NCBI RefSeq assembly: GCF_042670205.1
Contig: NZ_JBHUWD010000024.1
Span: 1-64,000 of the forward strand
Length of the DNA stretch: 64,000 nt
Origin: Luteimicrobium sp042670205
GTDB lineage: Bacteria; Actinomycetota; Actinomycetes; Actinomycetales; Cellulomonadaceae
Direction: 5' to 3'
Shown: piece after piece, positions 33,357 through 41,264 of the stretch
Numbering within the stretch: position 1 is the first letter of the stretch
How the letters are laid out: each line of letters opens with the position of its first letter
Translations under genes and position numbers: made by a program
Notes under the pieces: generated by a model
Database searches by the model: none
What the model was told of the DNA's origin: nothing
Seen by the model: the letters and a program-made list of their open reading frames with translations, nothing else

Positions 33357-33390
33357 CGGACCGCCGGTGGACCGGACCGAGGAGACCGAG

Positions 33391-33813
33391 ATGTCAGAGA
33401 ACCGCGCAGCCGACACCACCGCCATCGAGACCGTGCTGGCCGACTCCTACCGCGCGTGGGCTGCGGGCGACGCCGACGGCATGGTCGCCGACTACACGCC
33501 CGACGCCACGGCGATCCTGCCGGGCTCGCGCCGCCTCGGGCGCGACGCCATCCGCGACAGCATGGCCCGCGGCTTCGCGGGTCCCCTCCGGGGCACGACG
33601 ACGTGGAACGAGCACGTCAGCGTGCGGTTCGTGGGCCGTGACGCCGCGGTCGTCGTGAGCGAGTCGGCCATCCTGTTCGACGGCGCGACAACCGCCCCCG
33701 AGTCGGGCAGGGTGAACGCGACCTGGGTGCTCGAGAAGAAGGACGGCTCGTGGAAGATCGCGGCGTACCACAACAGCCCGGTGCTGAGCCCGGCCCCCGC
33801 GAGCACGGTGTGA
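33391..33813 (+). CDS. NTF2-fold protein (SgcJ/EcaC, DUF4440-like)
   Basis: 140 residues. The SgcJ/EcaC pattern is clear: IETVLADSYRAWAAGDADGM, VADYTPDATAILPGSRRLGR, and the ending GRVNATWVLEKKDGSWKIAA followed by YHNSP. These proteins form cone-shaped alpha+beta dimers with an internal cavity for small ligands. ATG 33391 has GAGGAGACC upstream; an earlier in-frame ATG at 33367 lacks one. Its stop overlaps the GTG of the sigma factor gene, which itself ends in a related NTF2/SnoaL fold, so the two may act together. Confidence 0.85.
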   Translation: MSENRAADTTAIETVLADSYRAWAAGDADGMVADYTPDATAILPGSRRLGRDAIRDSMARGFAGPLRGTTTWNEHVSVRFVGRDAAVVVSESAILFDGATTAPESGRVNATWVLEKKDGSWKIAAYHNSPVLSPAPASTV

Positions 33814-34781
33814 CGACCGCGCCGTCGGGCGCCGCCGAGGACTTCGGGCTCCGGATCGAGCCGCACCGCCGCGAGCTGCTCGCGTACTGCTACCGGATGC
33901 TCGGCTCGGTGCACGACGCCGAGGACCTCGTCCAGGACACCTACCTGCGGGCCTGGCGGGCGCGGGACTCGTACGACGAGTCCCGCGCCTCGCTGCGCAC
34001 GTGGCTGTACCGGATCGCGACGAACGTCTGCCTGACGGCGCTCGAGGGCCGCGCCCGCCGACCCTTGCCGTCGGGTCTGGTGGCGGAGTCGGAGCCGCTC
34101 GCGCCGCTCGTCCGCGGCGAGGTGCCGTGGCTCGAGCCGCTCCCCGACGCGATGCTCGGCGCACGCGACCCGGCGGACGCCGCGGTCGCCCGTGCCGGGC
34201 TGCGTCTCGCGTTCGCCTCGGCGCTGCAGCACCTGTCCGCGCGGGAGCGCGGCGCGCTCGTCCTGCGCGACGTCCTCGCGTTCTCCGCCGCGGAGTCCGC
34301 GGAGGTCCTGGGCACGACGACGGCGGCGGTGAACAGCGCGCTGCAACGGGCTCGGGCTCGGCTGGGCGAGGCAGGCGCGGACCTCGCCGACGCGGCCGAG
34401 CCCTCGGCGGCCGAGCAGCAGACCTGGCTCGACCGGTACACGGACGCGTTCGTCCGCGCGGACGTCGACGGCATCAAGGCGCTCCTCACCGAGGACGTCC
34501 TCATGGAGATGCCGCCCATGGTCAACTGGTTCACCGGACGGGACGGGTACGGGCAGTTCATGGGCTGGGTGTACGGCGTCGGAGGGACGGACTGGCGGAC
34601 CCTGCCGGTCGCCGCAAACGGGCAGCCCGGATTCGCGGCCTACCGGCGCGACGGCGGCGGGTACGCGCTGCACACGCTCCAGGTGCTCACGGTCACGGCG
34701 GCCGGGGTCAGCCGTAACTCGGTTTTCCAGGATGCGGAGGTCTTCGCGTCGTTCGGTCTCCCCGCCCGTCTCGACGAATAG
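33810..34781 (+). CDS. ECF sigma factor with C-terminal SnoaL-like domain
   Basis: 323 residues, longer than a plain ECF sigma (about 190). Region 2: HRRELLAYCYRMLGSVHDAE and DLVQDTYLRAWRARDSYDES, followed by LRTWLYRIATNVCLTALEGR. Region 4: LQHLSARERGALVLRDVLAF with EVLGTTTAAVNSALQRARAR. The last ~130 residues (TWLDRYTDAFVRADVDGIKA to the end, including YRRDGGGYALHTLQVL) form an SnoaL/NTF2 domain as in SigG/SigJ and ECF41-type factors. There, it regulates activity in place of an anti-sigma factor. Coupled by GTGA overlap to the NTF2-fold gene upstream. Confidence 0.87.
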   Translation: MTTAPSGAAEDFGLRIEPHRRELLAYCYRMLGSVHDAEDLVQDTYLRAWRARDSYDESRASLRTWLYRIATNVCLTALEGRARRPLPSGLVAESEPLAPLVRGEVPWLEPLPDAMLGARDPADAAVARAGLRLAFASALQHLSARERGALVLRDVLAFSAAESAEVLGTTTAAVNSALQRARARLGEAGADLADAAEPSAAEQQTWLDRYTDAFVRADVDGIKALLTEDVLMEMPPMVNWFTGRDGYGQFMGWVYGVGGTDWRTLPVAANGQPGFAAYRRDGGGYALHTLQVLTVTAAGVSRNSVFQDAEVFASFGLPARLDE

Positions 34782-34870
34782 CGCCACGAGTGCGCGAGCG
34801 ATGCGTCGCCCGCGCATGGCGCGGTACGGCGGTCCCGCGACTGTCAGTGGGGACCCTTACCTTCGCTGCT

Positions 34871-35710
34871 GTGACAGCGACATCTACCCTGGCCCCGTCT
34901 GCGGACTCCGAGCTTGTCGACGCCATGCTTGCGGGCCGCAAGAGGATAAGCCAGCTCGAGTACCTCCTCAGCATTTCGAGGCGAGACACCGCGCTACTCC
35001 GATTCTTATACCTCACAATGCCAATTGTGACGGCCGGTGCGATCTTCACTGCCATCCTAACTTCCGGAGCGCCGCAATATAAGGCGCTCTACGTCGCAAC
35101 CCCCATTTATATCATATCTGGTCTCATCGGCGTTTTCATCATTCGCTATCAACATGGAGAGGGCGAGAACTTTGACAGTCCGGCAGATCCGCGCACCCTC
35201 GAGATCGACCTGATCGCGGAACGAGAACTGCAGTCTCTCGAATTCAGTGGTGAGCGCATCCCCCTCGACAAGCGGCAGTATTTCTACCAAGGCGAAATGC
35301 TGCGGGGGGTCAGCGACATTCGCCGCAACAGTTCCCGCTATCGTCGAATCAACAATGCGTTCCAATCGGTGATCATCGTAGGATCTCTCGCAACAACTAC
35401 CGTTGCAAGTCTCAATAATGGCGAAGGACCGCTGAAATGGGGCTCCGTTGCACTCAGCTTTGCAGTGGGGATCTCAGCTGGTTTCATGGGCTATTTCAAA
35501 TACCGCGAGCGATCCTTCTATCTGCAGCAAACCGCCGATGACATAGAGGAACAAATGAAGGCCTTCGAGCTAGGGCTTCAGCCGTACGCTGGAATGACCG
35601 ATCAGGAGCGCATTGCGGAGCTCACCCAGCGCGTCGAGGCAATTCGCGTTGCCCAGCAGCGGCGGGAGCAGCAGTTGGACCAGCCAAGGAATTCGCGGGA
35701 GGAGAACTGA
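34871..35710 (+). CDS. DUF4231-type membrane protein on AT-rich DNA
   Basis: 279 residues. Two transmembrane hairpins: LYLTMPIVTAGAIFTAILTS with ALYVATPIYIISGLIGVFII, and VIIVGSLATTTVASLN with SVALSFAVGISAGFMGYFKY. A cytoplasmic part with RYQHGEGENFDSP lies between and a charged helical tail (RIAELTQRVEAIRVAQQRRE) follows. This arrangement fits DUF4231/SLATT-like proteins, which in other bacteria are often linked to defence or nucleotide-signalling loci. The GTG at 34871 is my choice; GTG 34790 is also open, but the first 80 bases look like ordinary high-GC DNA. Base composition here is far lower in GC than in both neighbours, indicating horizontal acquisition. It stands alone, with no partner enzyme. 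Confidence 0.7.
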   Translation: MTATSTLAPSADSELVDAMLAGRKRISQLEYLLSISRRDTALLRFLYLTMPIVTAGAIFTAILTSGAPQYKALYVATPIYIISGLIGVFIIRYQHGEGENFDSPADPRTLEIDLIAERELQSLEFSGERIPLDKRQYFYQGEMLRGVSDIRRNSSRYRRINNAFQSVIIVGSLATTTVASLNNGEGPLKWGSVALSFAVGISAGFMGYFKYRERSFYLQQTADDIEEQMKAFELGLQPYAGMTDQERIAELTQRVEAIRVAQQRREQQLDQPRNSREEN

Positions 35711-36003
35711 TCCGACCGGTCGCTCAGGCGCGGCGCACCCTTGAAACCGCTCGTGTCGAGCTGGCCCTTCATTACGGGCGCTGCCCAGCAGCGATCCATA
35801 GGCTCTGCTTCCGGGCGTCTCGGGTGACTTCCACTGTCCCAGTGACCTCGGCCCGTCCACCCTGGTCGGCGATGGGCTGCTCACAGCGCGGCCGTCGGGA
35901 CGGTGAGAGAACCGTTCCACGCGGGTAACGCGCTCCGCCGCAGCGCGAAACACCGTGTTCCTACCGTCGAGGTCAGCCATCCCCTCGGCCTCAGGAGGAC
36001 CCG
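35711..36003. other. Intergenic region upstream of nirB with candidate GlnR site
   Basis: No gene is seen. Composition returns to high GC by about 35720. The only structured element found is the GlnR-type box at 35903-35929 (separate entry). AGGAGG directly precedes the nirB ATG. Confidence 0.6.
35903..35929 (-). promoter_or_regulatory. Candidate GlnR box upstream of nirB
   Basis: Read on the minus strand: GTTAC (35929-35925), 6 bases, GGAAC (35918-35914), 6 bases, CTCAC (35907-35903). This follows the actinobacterial GlnR pattern GTnAC-n6-GAAAC-n6-GTnAC with two single mismatches. It lies about 75-100 bases before nirB, a known GlnR target in Streptomyces and mycobacteria. Confidence 0.4.
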
Positions 36004-38616
36004 ATGACCGACACCTCACCCGCGCCCCGACGCCTCGTCGTCGTGGGCGGCGGCATGGTCGCCCACCGGTTCGTGGAGGCGCTGCGCGCCCGCGACGAGA
36101 ACCGCGAGTGGCAGGTCACGGTGCTCGCGGAGGAGCCGCGCGCCCCCTACGACCGCGTCGCTCTGACGAGCTACTTCACGGGCCGCGACCCCGAGGACCT
36201 CGCGCTCGGCGACCCGGCGCTGTGGGCCGACCCGTCCGTGCGCCTGGTGCGCGGCGAGGCGGTGACGTCGATCGACCGCGAGGCCCGCGCCGTCACGACG
36301 AGCGCCGGCCGGACCCTCGACTACGACCACCTCGTCCTCGCGACGGGCTCGTCGGCGGCGGTCCCCCCGATCCCGGGCACCGAGCTGCCGGGAGTGTTCG
36401 TCTACCGCACGGTCGACGACGTCGCCGCCCTCCGCGGGTTCGTCGAGGAGCAGCGCTCCCGCTGGGACCGGCCGGTGCGTGGTGCGGTCATCGGGGGCGG
36501 CCTCCTCGGCCTCGAGGCCGCGGGCGCGCTGCAGGCGCTCGGCGCCCAGTCGACGGTCATCCAGTTCGGCTCGCACCTCATGTCGGCGCAGGTCGACCTC
36601 GGCGGCGGCGAGGCCCTGGCCCGGCTGATCCGGAGCCTCGGCATCGCAGTCCGCGTCGACACCGCGACCACCAAGATCCGCCCCAACCGCCGCGGCACCG
36701 CGGGACGGCTCGACTTCGCCGACGGCGGCCGGCTCGACGTCGACGTGGTCGTCGTCGCGACGGGGGTGCGCCCGCGCGACGAGCTGGCGCGCGAGGCCGG
36801 CCTGGACGTCGGGCCGCGGGGCGGCGTCGTCGTCGACGACCGCTGCCTCACCGCGGACCCCGCGATCTCCGCGGTCGGCGAGGTCGCCTGCATCCAAGGC
36901 GCGTGCATCGGCCTGGTCGCGCCGGGCAACGCGATGGCCGAGGTGGCGGTCGACCGGCTGCTCGGCGGCGACGCCGAGTTCCCGGGTGCCGACACGGCCA
37001 CGAAGCTCAAGCTCGCGGGCGTCGACGTCGCGAGCTTCGGCGACGCGTTCGGCACCACCGAGGGTGCGCTCGAGGTCGTCTGGGCCGACCCGGTCGGCGG
37101 CGTCTACAAGAAGCTCGTCCTGTCCGACGACGCCCGCACCCTCCTCGGCGGCGTCCTCGTCGGCGACGCCTCCGCGTACACGAGCCTGCGTCCGATGCTG
37201 GGCCGCGAGCTCCCCGGCGACCCGGCCGCGTTCCTTCTTCCCGAGGGCACGGGCGCCGCGCCGAGCATCGAGCTCCCCGACGACGCCGCCGTCTGCTCCT
37301 GCAACGCGGTCAGTGCGGGCGCGGTCCGGGCCGCCGTGACGGAGCAGGGCTGCACCGACGTCGCGGGCGTCAAGGCGTGCACGCGCGCCGGCACGACGTG
37401 CGGCTCGTGCCTCCCGCTCGTCAAGAAGCTCGTGTCCACGGAGCTCGAGAAGGCGGGCGTCGCCGTCTCGAACGCGCTGTGCGAGCACTTCGACCTGTCG
37501 CGTGCGCAGCTCTACGACGCGCTCCTCGTCTCGGGCGTGCGGACGTTCAGCGAGGCGCTCGCCCGGTTCGGCACGCCGTCGGGCGCGGCGGGAGCCACAC
37601 ACGGCTGCGACATCTGCAAGCCGGTCGTCGCGTCGATCCTGTCGACGCTCGCCCCGGCCCACGTGCTCGACGGCGAACGCTCGACCCTCCAGGACACCAA
37701 CGACCACCTCATGGCCAACATGCAGAAGGACGGCACCTACTCGGTCGTCCCGCGCATGCCGGGCGGCGAGGTCACGCCGCAGGGGCTCATCGTCATCGGC
37801 GAGATCGCCCGCGACTACGGCCTGTACACCAAGCTCACGGGCGGCCAGCGGATCGACATGTTCGGCGCCCGGATGGAGCAGCTCCCCGACATCTGGAAGC
37901 GGCTCGTCGACGCGGGCTTCGAGTCCGGCCAGGCGTACGGGAAGTCGGTGCGCATGGTGAAGTCGTGCGTCGGGTCGACGTGGTGCCGGTTCGGCGTCCA
38001 GGACTCCGTGGGCATGGCCGTGCACCTCGAGCTCCGCTACCGCGGCCTGCGCAGCCCGCACAAGCTCAAGCTCGGCGTCTCCGGGTGCGCCCGCGAGTGC
38101 GCGGAGGCGCGGTCCAAGGACGTCGGCGTCATCGCGACCGAGAAGGGCTGGAACGTCTACGTCGGCGGGAACGGCGGCTTCACGCCGCGCCACGCGCGCC
38201 TGCTCGCCGAGGACCTCGACGACGCCGCCCTCATCCGCACCATCGACCGGTTCCTCATGTACTACATCCGCACCGCGGACCGCCTCCAGCGCACGGCGCC
38301 GTGGGTCGACGAGGTCGAGGGCGGCCTCGACGGCATCCGCGCGGTGATCATGGAGGACTCGCTCGGGATCGGCGCCGACCTCGACGCCCAGATGGCCGCG
38401 CACGTCGACTCCTACGAGGACGAGTGGAAGGCCACGCTCGAGGACCCCGACAAGCTCCGCCGGTTCGCGTCGTTCGTCAACGCGCCCCGCACCGCCGACC
38501 CGTCGCTCGCCTTCGTGGCCGAGCGCGGGCAGGTGCGACCGGCGTTCCCCGACGAGCGCGAGACCGCCGTCCCCGAGCCCGTCCTCGTGGCGGGCGCGAC
38601 CCTGGAGGTGCGCTGA
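36004..38616 (+). CDS. nirB: Assimilatory nitrite reductase [NAD(P)H] large subunit
   Basis: 870 residues, matching NirB. N-terminal FAD/NAD(P)H-binding module: RRLVVVGGGMVAHRFVEALR, LVLATGSSAAVPPIPGTELP, and the second dinucleotide site AVIGGGLLGLEAAGALQALG. The BFD-type [2Fe-2S] domain follows, with cysteines in AVCSCNAVSAGAV and ACTRAGTTCGSCLPLVKKL. The C-terminal sulfite/nitrite reductase half binds 4Fe-4S and siroheme through KSCVGSTWCRFGVQ and KLGVSGCARECAEAR. It reduces nitrite to ammonium in the cytoplasm. First gene of an operon with nirD, SUMT and an NnaR-like regulator. Strong AGGAGG before ATG. Confidence 0.95.
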   Translation: MTDTSPAPRRLVVVGGGMVAHRFVEALRARDENREWQVTVLAEEPRAPYDRVALTSYFTGRDPEDLALGDPALWADPSVRLVRGEAVTSIDREARAVTTSAGRTLDYDHLVLATGSSAAVPPIPGTELPGVFVYRTVDDVAALRGFVEEQRSRWDRPVRGAVIGGGLLGLEAAGALQALGAQSTVIQFGSHLMSAQVDLGGGEALARLIRSLGIAVRVDTATTKIRPNRRGTAGRLDFADGGRLDVDVVVVATGVRPRDELAREAGLDVGPRGGVVVDDRCLTADPAISAVGEVACIQGACIGLVAPGNAMAEVAVDRLLGGDAEFPGADTATKLKLAGVDVASFGDAFGTTEGALEVVWADPVGGVYKKLVLSDDARTLLGGVLVGDASAYTSLRPMLGRELPGDPAAFLLPEGTGAAPSIELPDDAAVCSCNAVSAGAVRAAVTEQGCTDVAGVKACTRAGTTCGSCLPLVKKLVSTELEKAGVAVSNALCEHFDLSRAQLYDALLVSGVRTFSEALARFGTPSGAAGATHGCDICKPVVASILSTLAPAHVLDGERSTLQDTNDHLMANMQKDGTYSVVPRMPGGEVTPQGLIVIGEIARDYGLYTKLTGGQRIDMFGARMEQLPDIWKRLVDAGFESGQAYGKSVRMVKSCVGSTWCRFGVQDSVGMAVHLELRYRGLRSPHKLKLGVSGCARECAEARSKDVGVIATEKGWNVYVGGNGGFTPRHARLLAEDLDDAALIRTIDRFLMYYIRTADRLQRTAPWVDEVEGGLDGIRAVIMEDSLGIGADLDAQMAAHVDSYEDEWKATLEDPDKLRRFASFVNAPRTADPSLAFVAERGQVRPAFPDERETAVPEPVLVAGATLEVR

Positions 38617-38617
38617 C

Positions 38618-39052
38618 ATGACGACGCTCGAAGCCCCGGAGGCGGTCCCCACGGCGACCACCTGGCAGGAGGTGTGCCGGCTCGACGACCTCGTCCAAGA
38701 GCGCGGCGCGGCGGCCCTGCTCGCCTCCCCGACCGGCGACGCCGTGCAGGTCGCGCTCGTCCGCCTCCTCGACGACACCGTCCTCGCGGTGTCCAACCTC
38801 GACCCCTACACCGGCGCGAACGTCATGTCGCGCGGGCTGGTCGGGTCGCGGCACGTCGACGGCGCGACCGTCCCTACCCTCACCTCCCCGCTCCACAAGC
38901 AGGTCTTCTCCCTGCTCACGGGCGCGTGCCTCGACACGGCGGGCAAGGCCCCGGTCCCCGGCCAGGACGGCGACCTCCGCCGCTTCCCCGTCCGCGTCGT
39001 CGGCGGTGTGGTGTCGGTGTCCCTGCCCGGCGACGCCGGGTCGCGCCCGTGA
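38618..39052 (+). CDS. nirD: Nitrite reductase small subunit
   Basis: 144 residues with the Rieske-like NirD fold: TWQEVCRLDDLVQERGAAAL, AVSNLDPYTGANVMSRGLVG, and SPLHKQVFSLLTGACLDTAG. As usual for NirD, the cysteine/histidine ligands of a true Rieske cluster are not all conserved (only one Cys in GACLD here). Starts 1 base after the nirB stop; its stop overlaps the next GTG. Works with NirB. Confidence 0.92.
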   Translation: MTTLEAPEAVPTATTWQEVCRLDDLVQERGAAALLASPTGDAVQVALVRLLDDTVLAVSNLDPYTGANVMSRGLVGSRHVDGATVPTLTSPLHKQVFSLLTGACLDTAGKAPVPGQDGDLRRFPVRVVGGVVSVSLPGDAGSRP

Positions 39053-39960
39053 CCCGGCGCGCCCGGGCAGGGGCACGGCCCGCCGCTGGGGGGCGGGTCG
39101 TGCTGGTCGGCGGTGGCCCCGGTGACCCCGACCTGCTCACCCTCCGGGCGTGGCGGGCTCTCGCCGAGGCGGACGTCGTCGTCGCGGACCGGCTCGGCCC
39201 GCGGTCCGTGCTCGACGACCTCGGCCCCGACGTCGAGGTGATCGACGTCGGCAAGACGCCCGGCCACCACCCGGTGCCGCAGGAGGAGATCAACCGGCTG
39301 CTCGTCGAGCACGCCCGCCGCGGACGGCGCGTGGTCCGGCTCAAGGGCGGCGACCCGTTCGTGCTGGGCCGCGGCGGCGAGGAGGTGCTCGCGTGCCGGG
39401 AGGCCGGCGTGCCGGTCGAGGTCGTGCCGGGCGTGACGAGCGCGCTCGCCGCGCCCGCCGCCGCCGGGGTTCCCGTCACGCACCGCGGCGTCGTGGGCGC
39501 GGTCATGGTCGTCAACGGGCACGACCCGGTGCCCGCGAGCGCCCTCGCGGGGCTGCGGGACGACGAGCTCACGCTCGTCGTGCTCATGGGGGTCGCGGGA
39601 CTCGACGACCTCTGCGCCCGCGCGACGGACGCGGGCGTCGACCCGGCGATGCCCGTCGCGATCGTCGAGCGCGCCACGACCGCGACGCAGCGCGTCACGC
39701 GGGTTCCCTTGCGGGACGCGGCCCGCGCCGCACGCGAGGCGGGTGTGCGGGCGCCGGCGGTGGTCGTCGTCGGGCGGGTCGCGGCCCCGGACCTCCTTGC
39801 CGCCGACCTGTCAGAAGCTCACGGCACTCTGCTGCCGCCAGCTTCTGACAGCTCGCCTGCCGCGCCCCGCTTGTCAGAAGCTCACGGCACTCTGCTGCCG
39901 CCAGCTTCTGACAACTCGCTAAGGGCGGGGCGTGGACGGCTCGTCGGGACCGCCGGGTGA
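39049..39960 (+). CDS. cobA: Uroporphyrinogen-III C-methyltransferase (SUMT) with repeat-derived tail
   Basis: 303 residues. SUMT signatures: VVLVGGGPGDPDLLTLRAWR (SAM-binding GxGxGD), VVADRLGPRSVLDDL, VRLKGGDPFVLGRGGEEVLA, and VPGVTSALAAPAAAGVPVTH. It methylates uroporphyrinogen III towards precorrin-2/sirohydrochlorin, supplying siroheme for NirB. The enzyme proper ends near APDLLAADL; after it comes a ~47-residue tail containing SEAHGTLLPPASD twice, encoded by a duplicated 42-bp hairpin. The tail is unlike SUMT sequences and is probably dispensable. GTG start overlaps the nirD stop. Confidence 0.9.
   Translation: MTRRARAGARPAAGGRVVLVGGGPGDPDLLTLRAWRALAEADVVVADRLGPRSVLDDLGPDVEVIDVGKTPGHHPVPQEEINRLLVEHARRGRRVVRLKGGDPFVLGRGGEEVLACREAGVPVEVVPGVTSALAAPAAAGVPVTHRGVVGAVMVVNGHDPVPASALAGLRDDELTLVVLMGVAGLDDLCARATDAGVDPAMPVAIVERATTATQRVTRVPLRDAARAAREAGVRAPAVVVVGRVAAPDLLAADLSEAHGTLLPPASDSSPAAPRLSEAHGTLLPPASDNSLRAGRGRLVGTAG
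39809..39913. repeat. Two identical 42-bp hairpin units within the 3' end of cobA
   Basis: Positions 39809-39850 and 39872-39913 are identical over 42 bases. Each starts TGTCAGAAGCT and ends in its exact complement AGCTTCTGACA, with an inner CGGCA/TGCCG stem. The period is 63 bases (21 codons), so the reading frame is kept and the repeats are translated. Confidence 0.9.
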
Positions 39961-41096
39961 CGCGCGACAATCGCCCTATGGACGACACACGCATCGAGCA
40001 GGTGATGGCGGGGTGCACCGTGCTGGTCACGGCGGACCGCCGCTCGTCCGAGCTCGGTGCTGCGCTCTCCCGCCGCGGCGCGACGATCCGGTACGCGGCG
40101 GCGCTGAGCATGGTCCCGCACACCGACGACGCCGAGCTGCTGGCCGTCACGCAGAGGATCATCGCGACCCCGCCGGACGTCGTCGTCGTGACCACGGGCA
40201 TCGGGTTCCGGGCGTGGATCGAGGCCGCGGACGCCGTCGGGCTGGCCGAGCCGCTCGTCGACGTGCTCGGCCGGGCGCGGATCGTGGCGCGCGGACCCAA
40301 GGCGCGTGGCGCGATCCAGGCGGCGGGCCTCATGGCCGACTGGGTCGCGGAGTCCGAGACGACGGCCGAGATCGCGGAGCTGCTGCTCGACGAGGGCGTG
40401 CGCGGGCTGCGGGTCGCGGTCCAGCACCACGGCGCGGGGTCGGACGGGATCGACGAGGCCCTGACCGCGGCGGGCGCAGACGTCGAGGCGCTCGTGGTTT
40501 ACCGCTGGGGGCCGCCCGAGGACCCGGCGGCGGTCGAGGCGTCCGTCCTCGCGGTGGCGGCGGGCGAGATCGATGCCGTGACCTTCACGTCCGCCCCGGG
40601 GGCGGCGGCGTGGCTCGCTGCGGCGGATGCGACGGGCGTCCTGCCCGACGTCGTCCGGCACGCGGCGGACGGCAGCGTCGTGTTCGCGGCCGTCGGCCCG
40701 ACGACGGCGAAGCCCCTGCACGACGTCGGAATCGACCCGCTGGTGCCCGAGCGCGGGCGCCTGGGCGCGCTCGTGCGTGCGCTCGTGACCCACTACGGCG
40801 GGCTCGAGACGCTCGACACCGTGGCGGGCCGCCTGCGGGTGCACCGCAGGGCCGCCGTCCTCGACGACCGGGTCCTCCCGCTCACGACCACGGGGCTCGA
40901 GGTGCTGCGCCTGCTCGCCCGCGCAGGGAGCGCCGTCGTGCCGCGGGAGGCGGTGCTCGCGGTGCTGCCGGGGGCGTCGACCGACCCGCACGCCGCGGAG
41001 GTCGCGATCGCCCGGCTGCGGGAGGCGTCGGGCAGCCGCGAGCTCGTCCGGACGGTCGTGAAGCGGGGCTACCGGCTCGAGCTCGCGGAGCCCTGA
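39957..41096 (+). CDS. nnaR: HemD-like transcriptional regulator (NnaR type)
   Basis: 379 residues with two parts. Residues about 15-265 follow uroporphyrinogen-III synthase (CTVLVTADRRSSELGAALSR, VVVVTTGIGFRAWIEAADAV, VTFTSAPGAAAWLAAADATG, FAAVGPTTAKPLHDVGIDPL). The last ~95 residues are an OmpR-type winged helix (VLPLTTTGLEVLRLLARAGS, DPHAAEVAIARLREASGS, LVRTVVKRGYRLEL). This fusion is that of NnaR, which activates nirBD with GlnR in Streptomyces and mycobacteria. Position at the end of the nirBD operon supports that role over porphyrin synthesis. Start GTG 39957 overlaps the upstream stop; ATG 39978 is an alternative. Confidence 0.85.
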   Translation: MTRDNRPMDDTRIEQVMAGCTVLVTADRRSSELGAALSRRGATIRYAAALSMVPHTDDAELLAVTQRIIATPPDVVVVTTGIGFRAWIEAADAVGLAEPLVDVLGRARIVARGPKARGAIQAAGLMADWVAESETTAEIAELLLDEGVRGLRVAVQHHGAGSDGIDEALTAAGADVEALVVYRWGPPEDPAAVEASVLAVAAGEIDAVTFTSAPGAAAWLAAADATGVLPDVVRHAADGSVVFAAVGPTTAKPLHDVGIDPLVPERGRLGALVRALVTHYGGLETLDTVAGRLRVHRRAAVLDDRVLPLTTTGLEVLRLLARAGSAVVPREAVLAVLPGASTDPHAAEVAIARLREASGSRELVRTVVKRGYRLELAEP

Positions 41097-41264
41097 GTAC
41101 CGCCGCGGGGCACGCTGCCCGGTTCGTCCGATCCGTTCGTGTTACGCACCGGGCGCTCGGCATGCGAGAGTTGCACCAGGTGAGAGAGGTCGCGCGGGTA
41201 GGCGCTGCCCTGGGGGCGCGCAGCGGGCAGGACCTGCCGCACGACCTCTGAGAACGGAGGAGCG

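Noticed and set aside
34800..36003. A genomic island with integrase and attachment sites around the AT-rich gene
   Set aside because: No integrase, transposase, tRNA end or flanking direct repeat was found; only base composition supports foreign origin.
39957..41096. Plain uroporphyrinogen-III synthase (HemD)
   Set aside because: The C-terminal winged-helix domain and its place after nirBD fit the NnaR regulator; catalysis cannot be excluded but is not the best reading.
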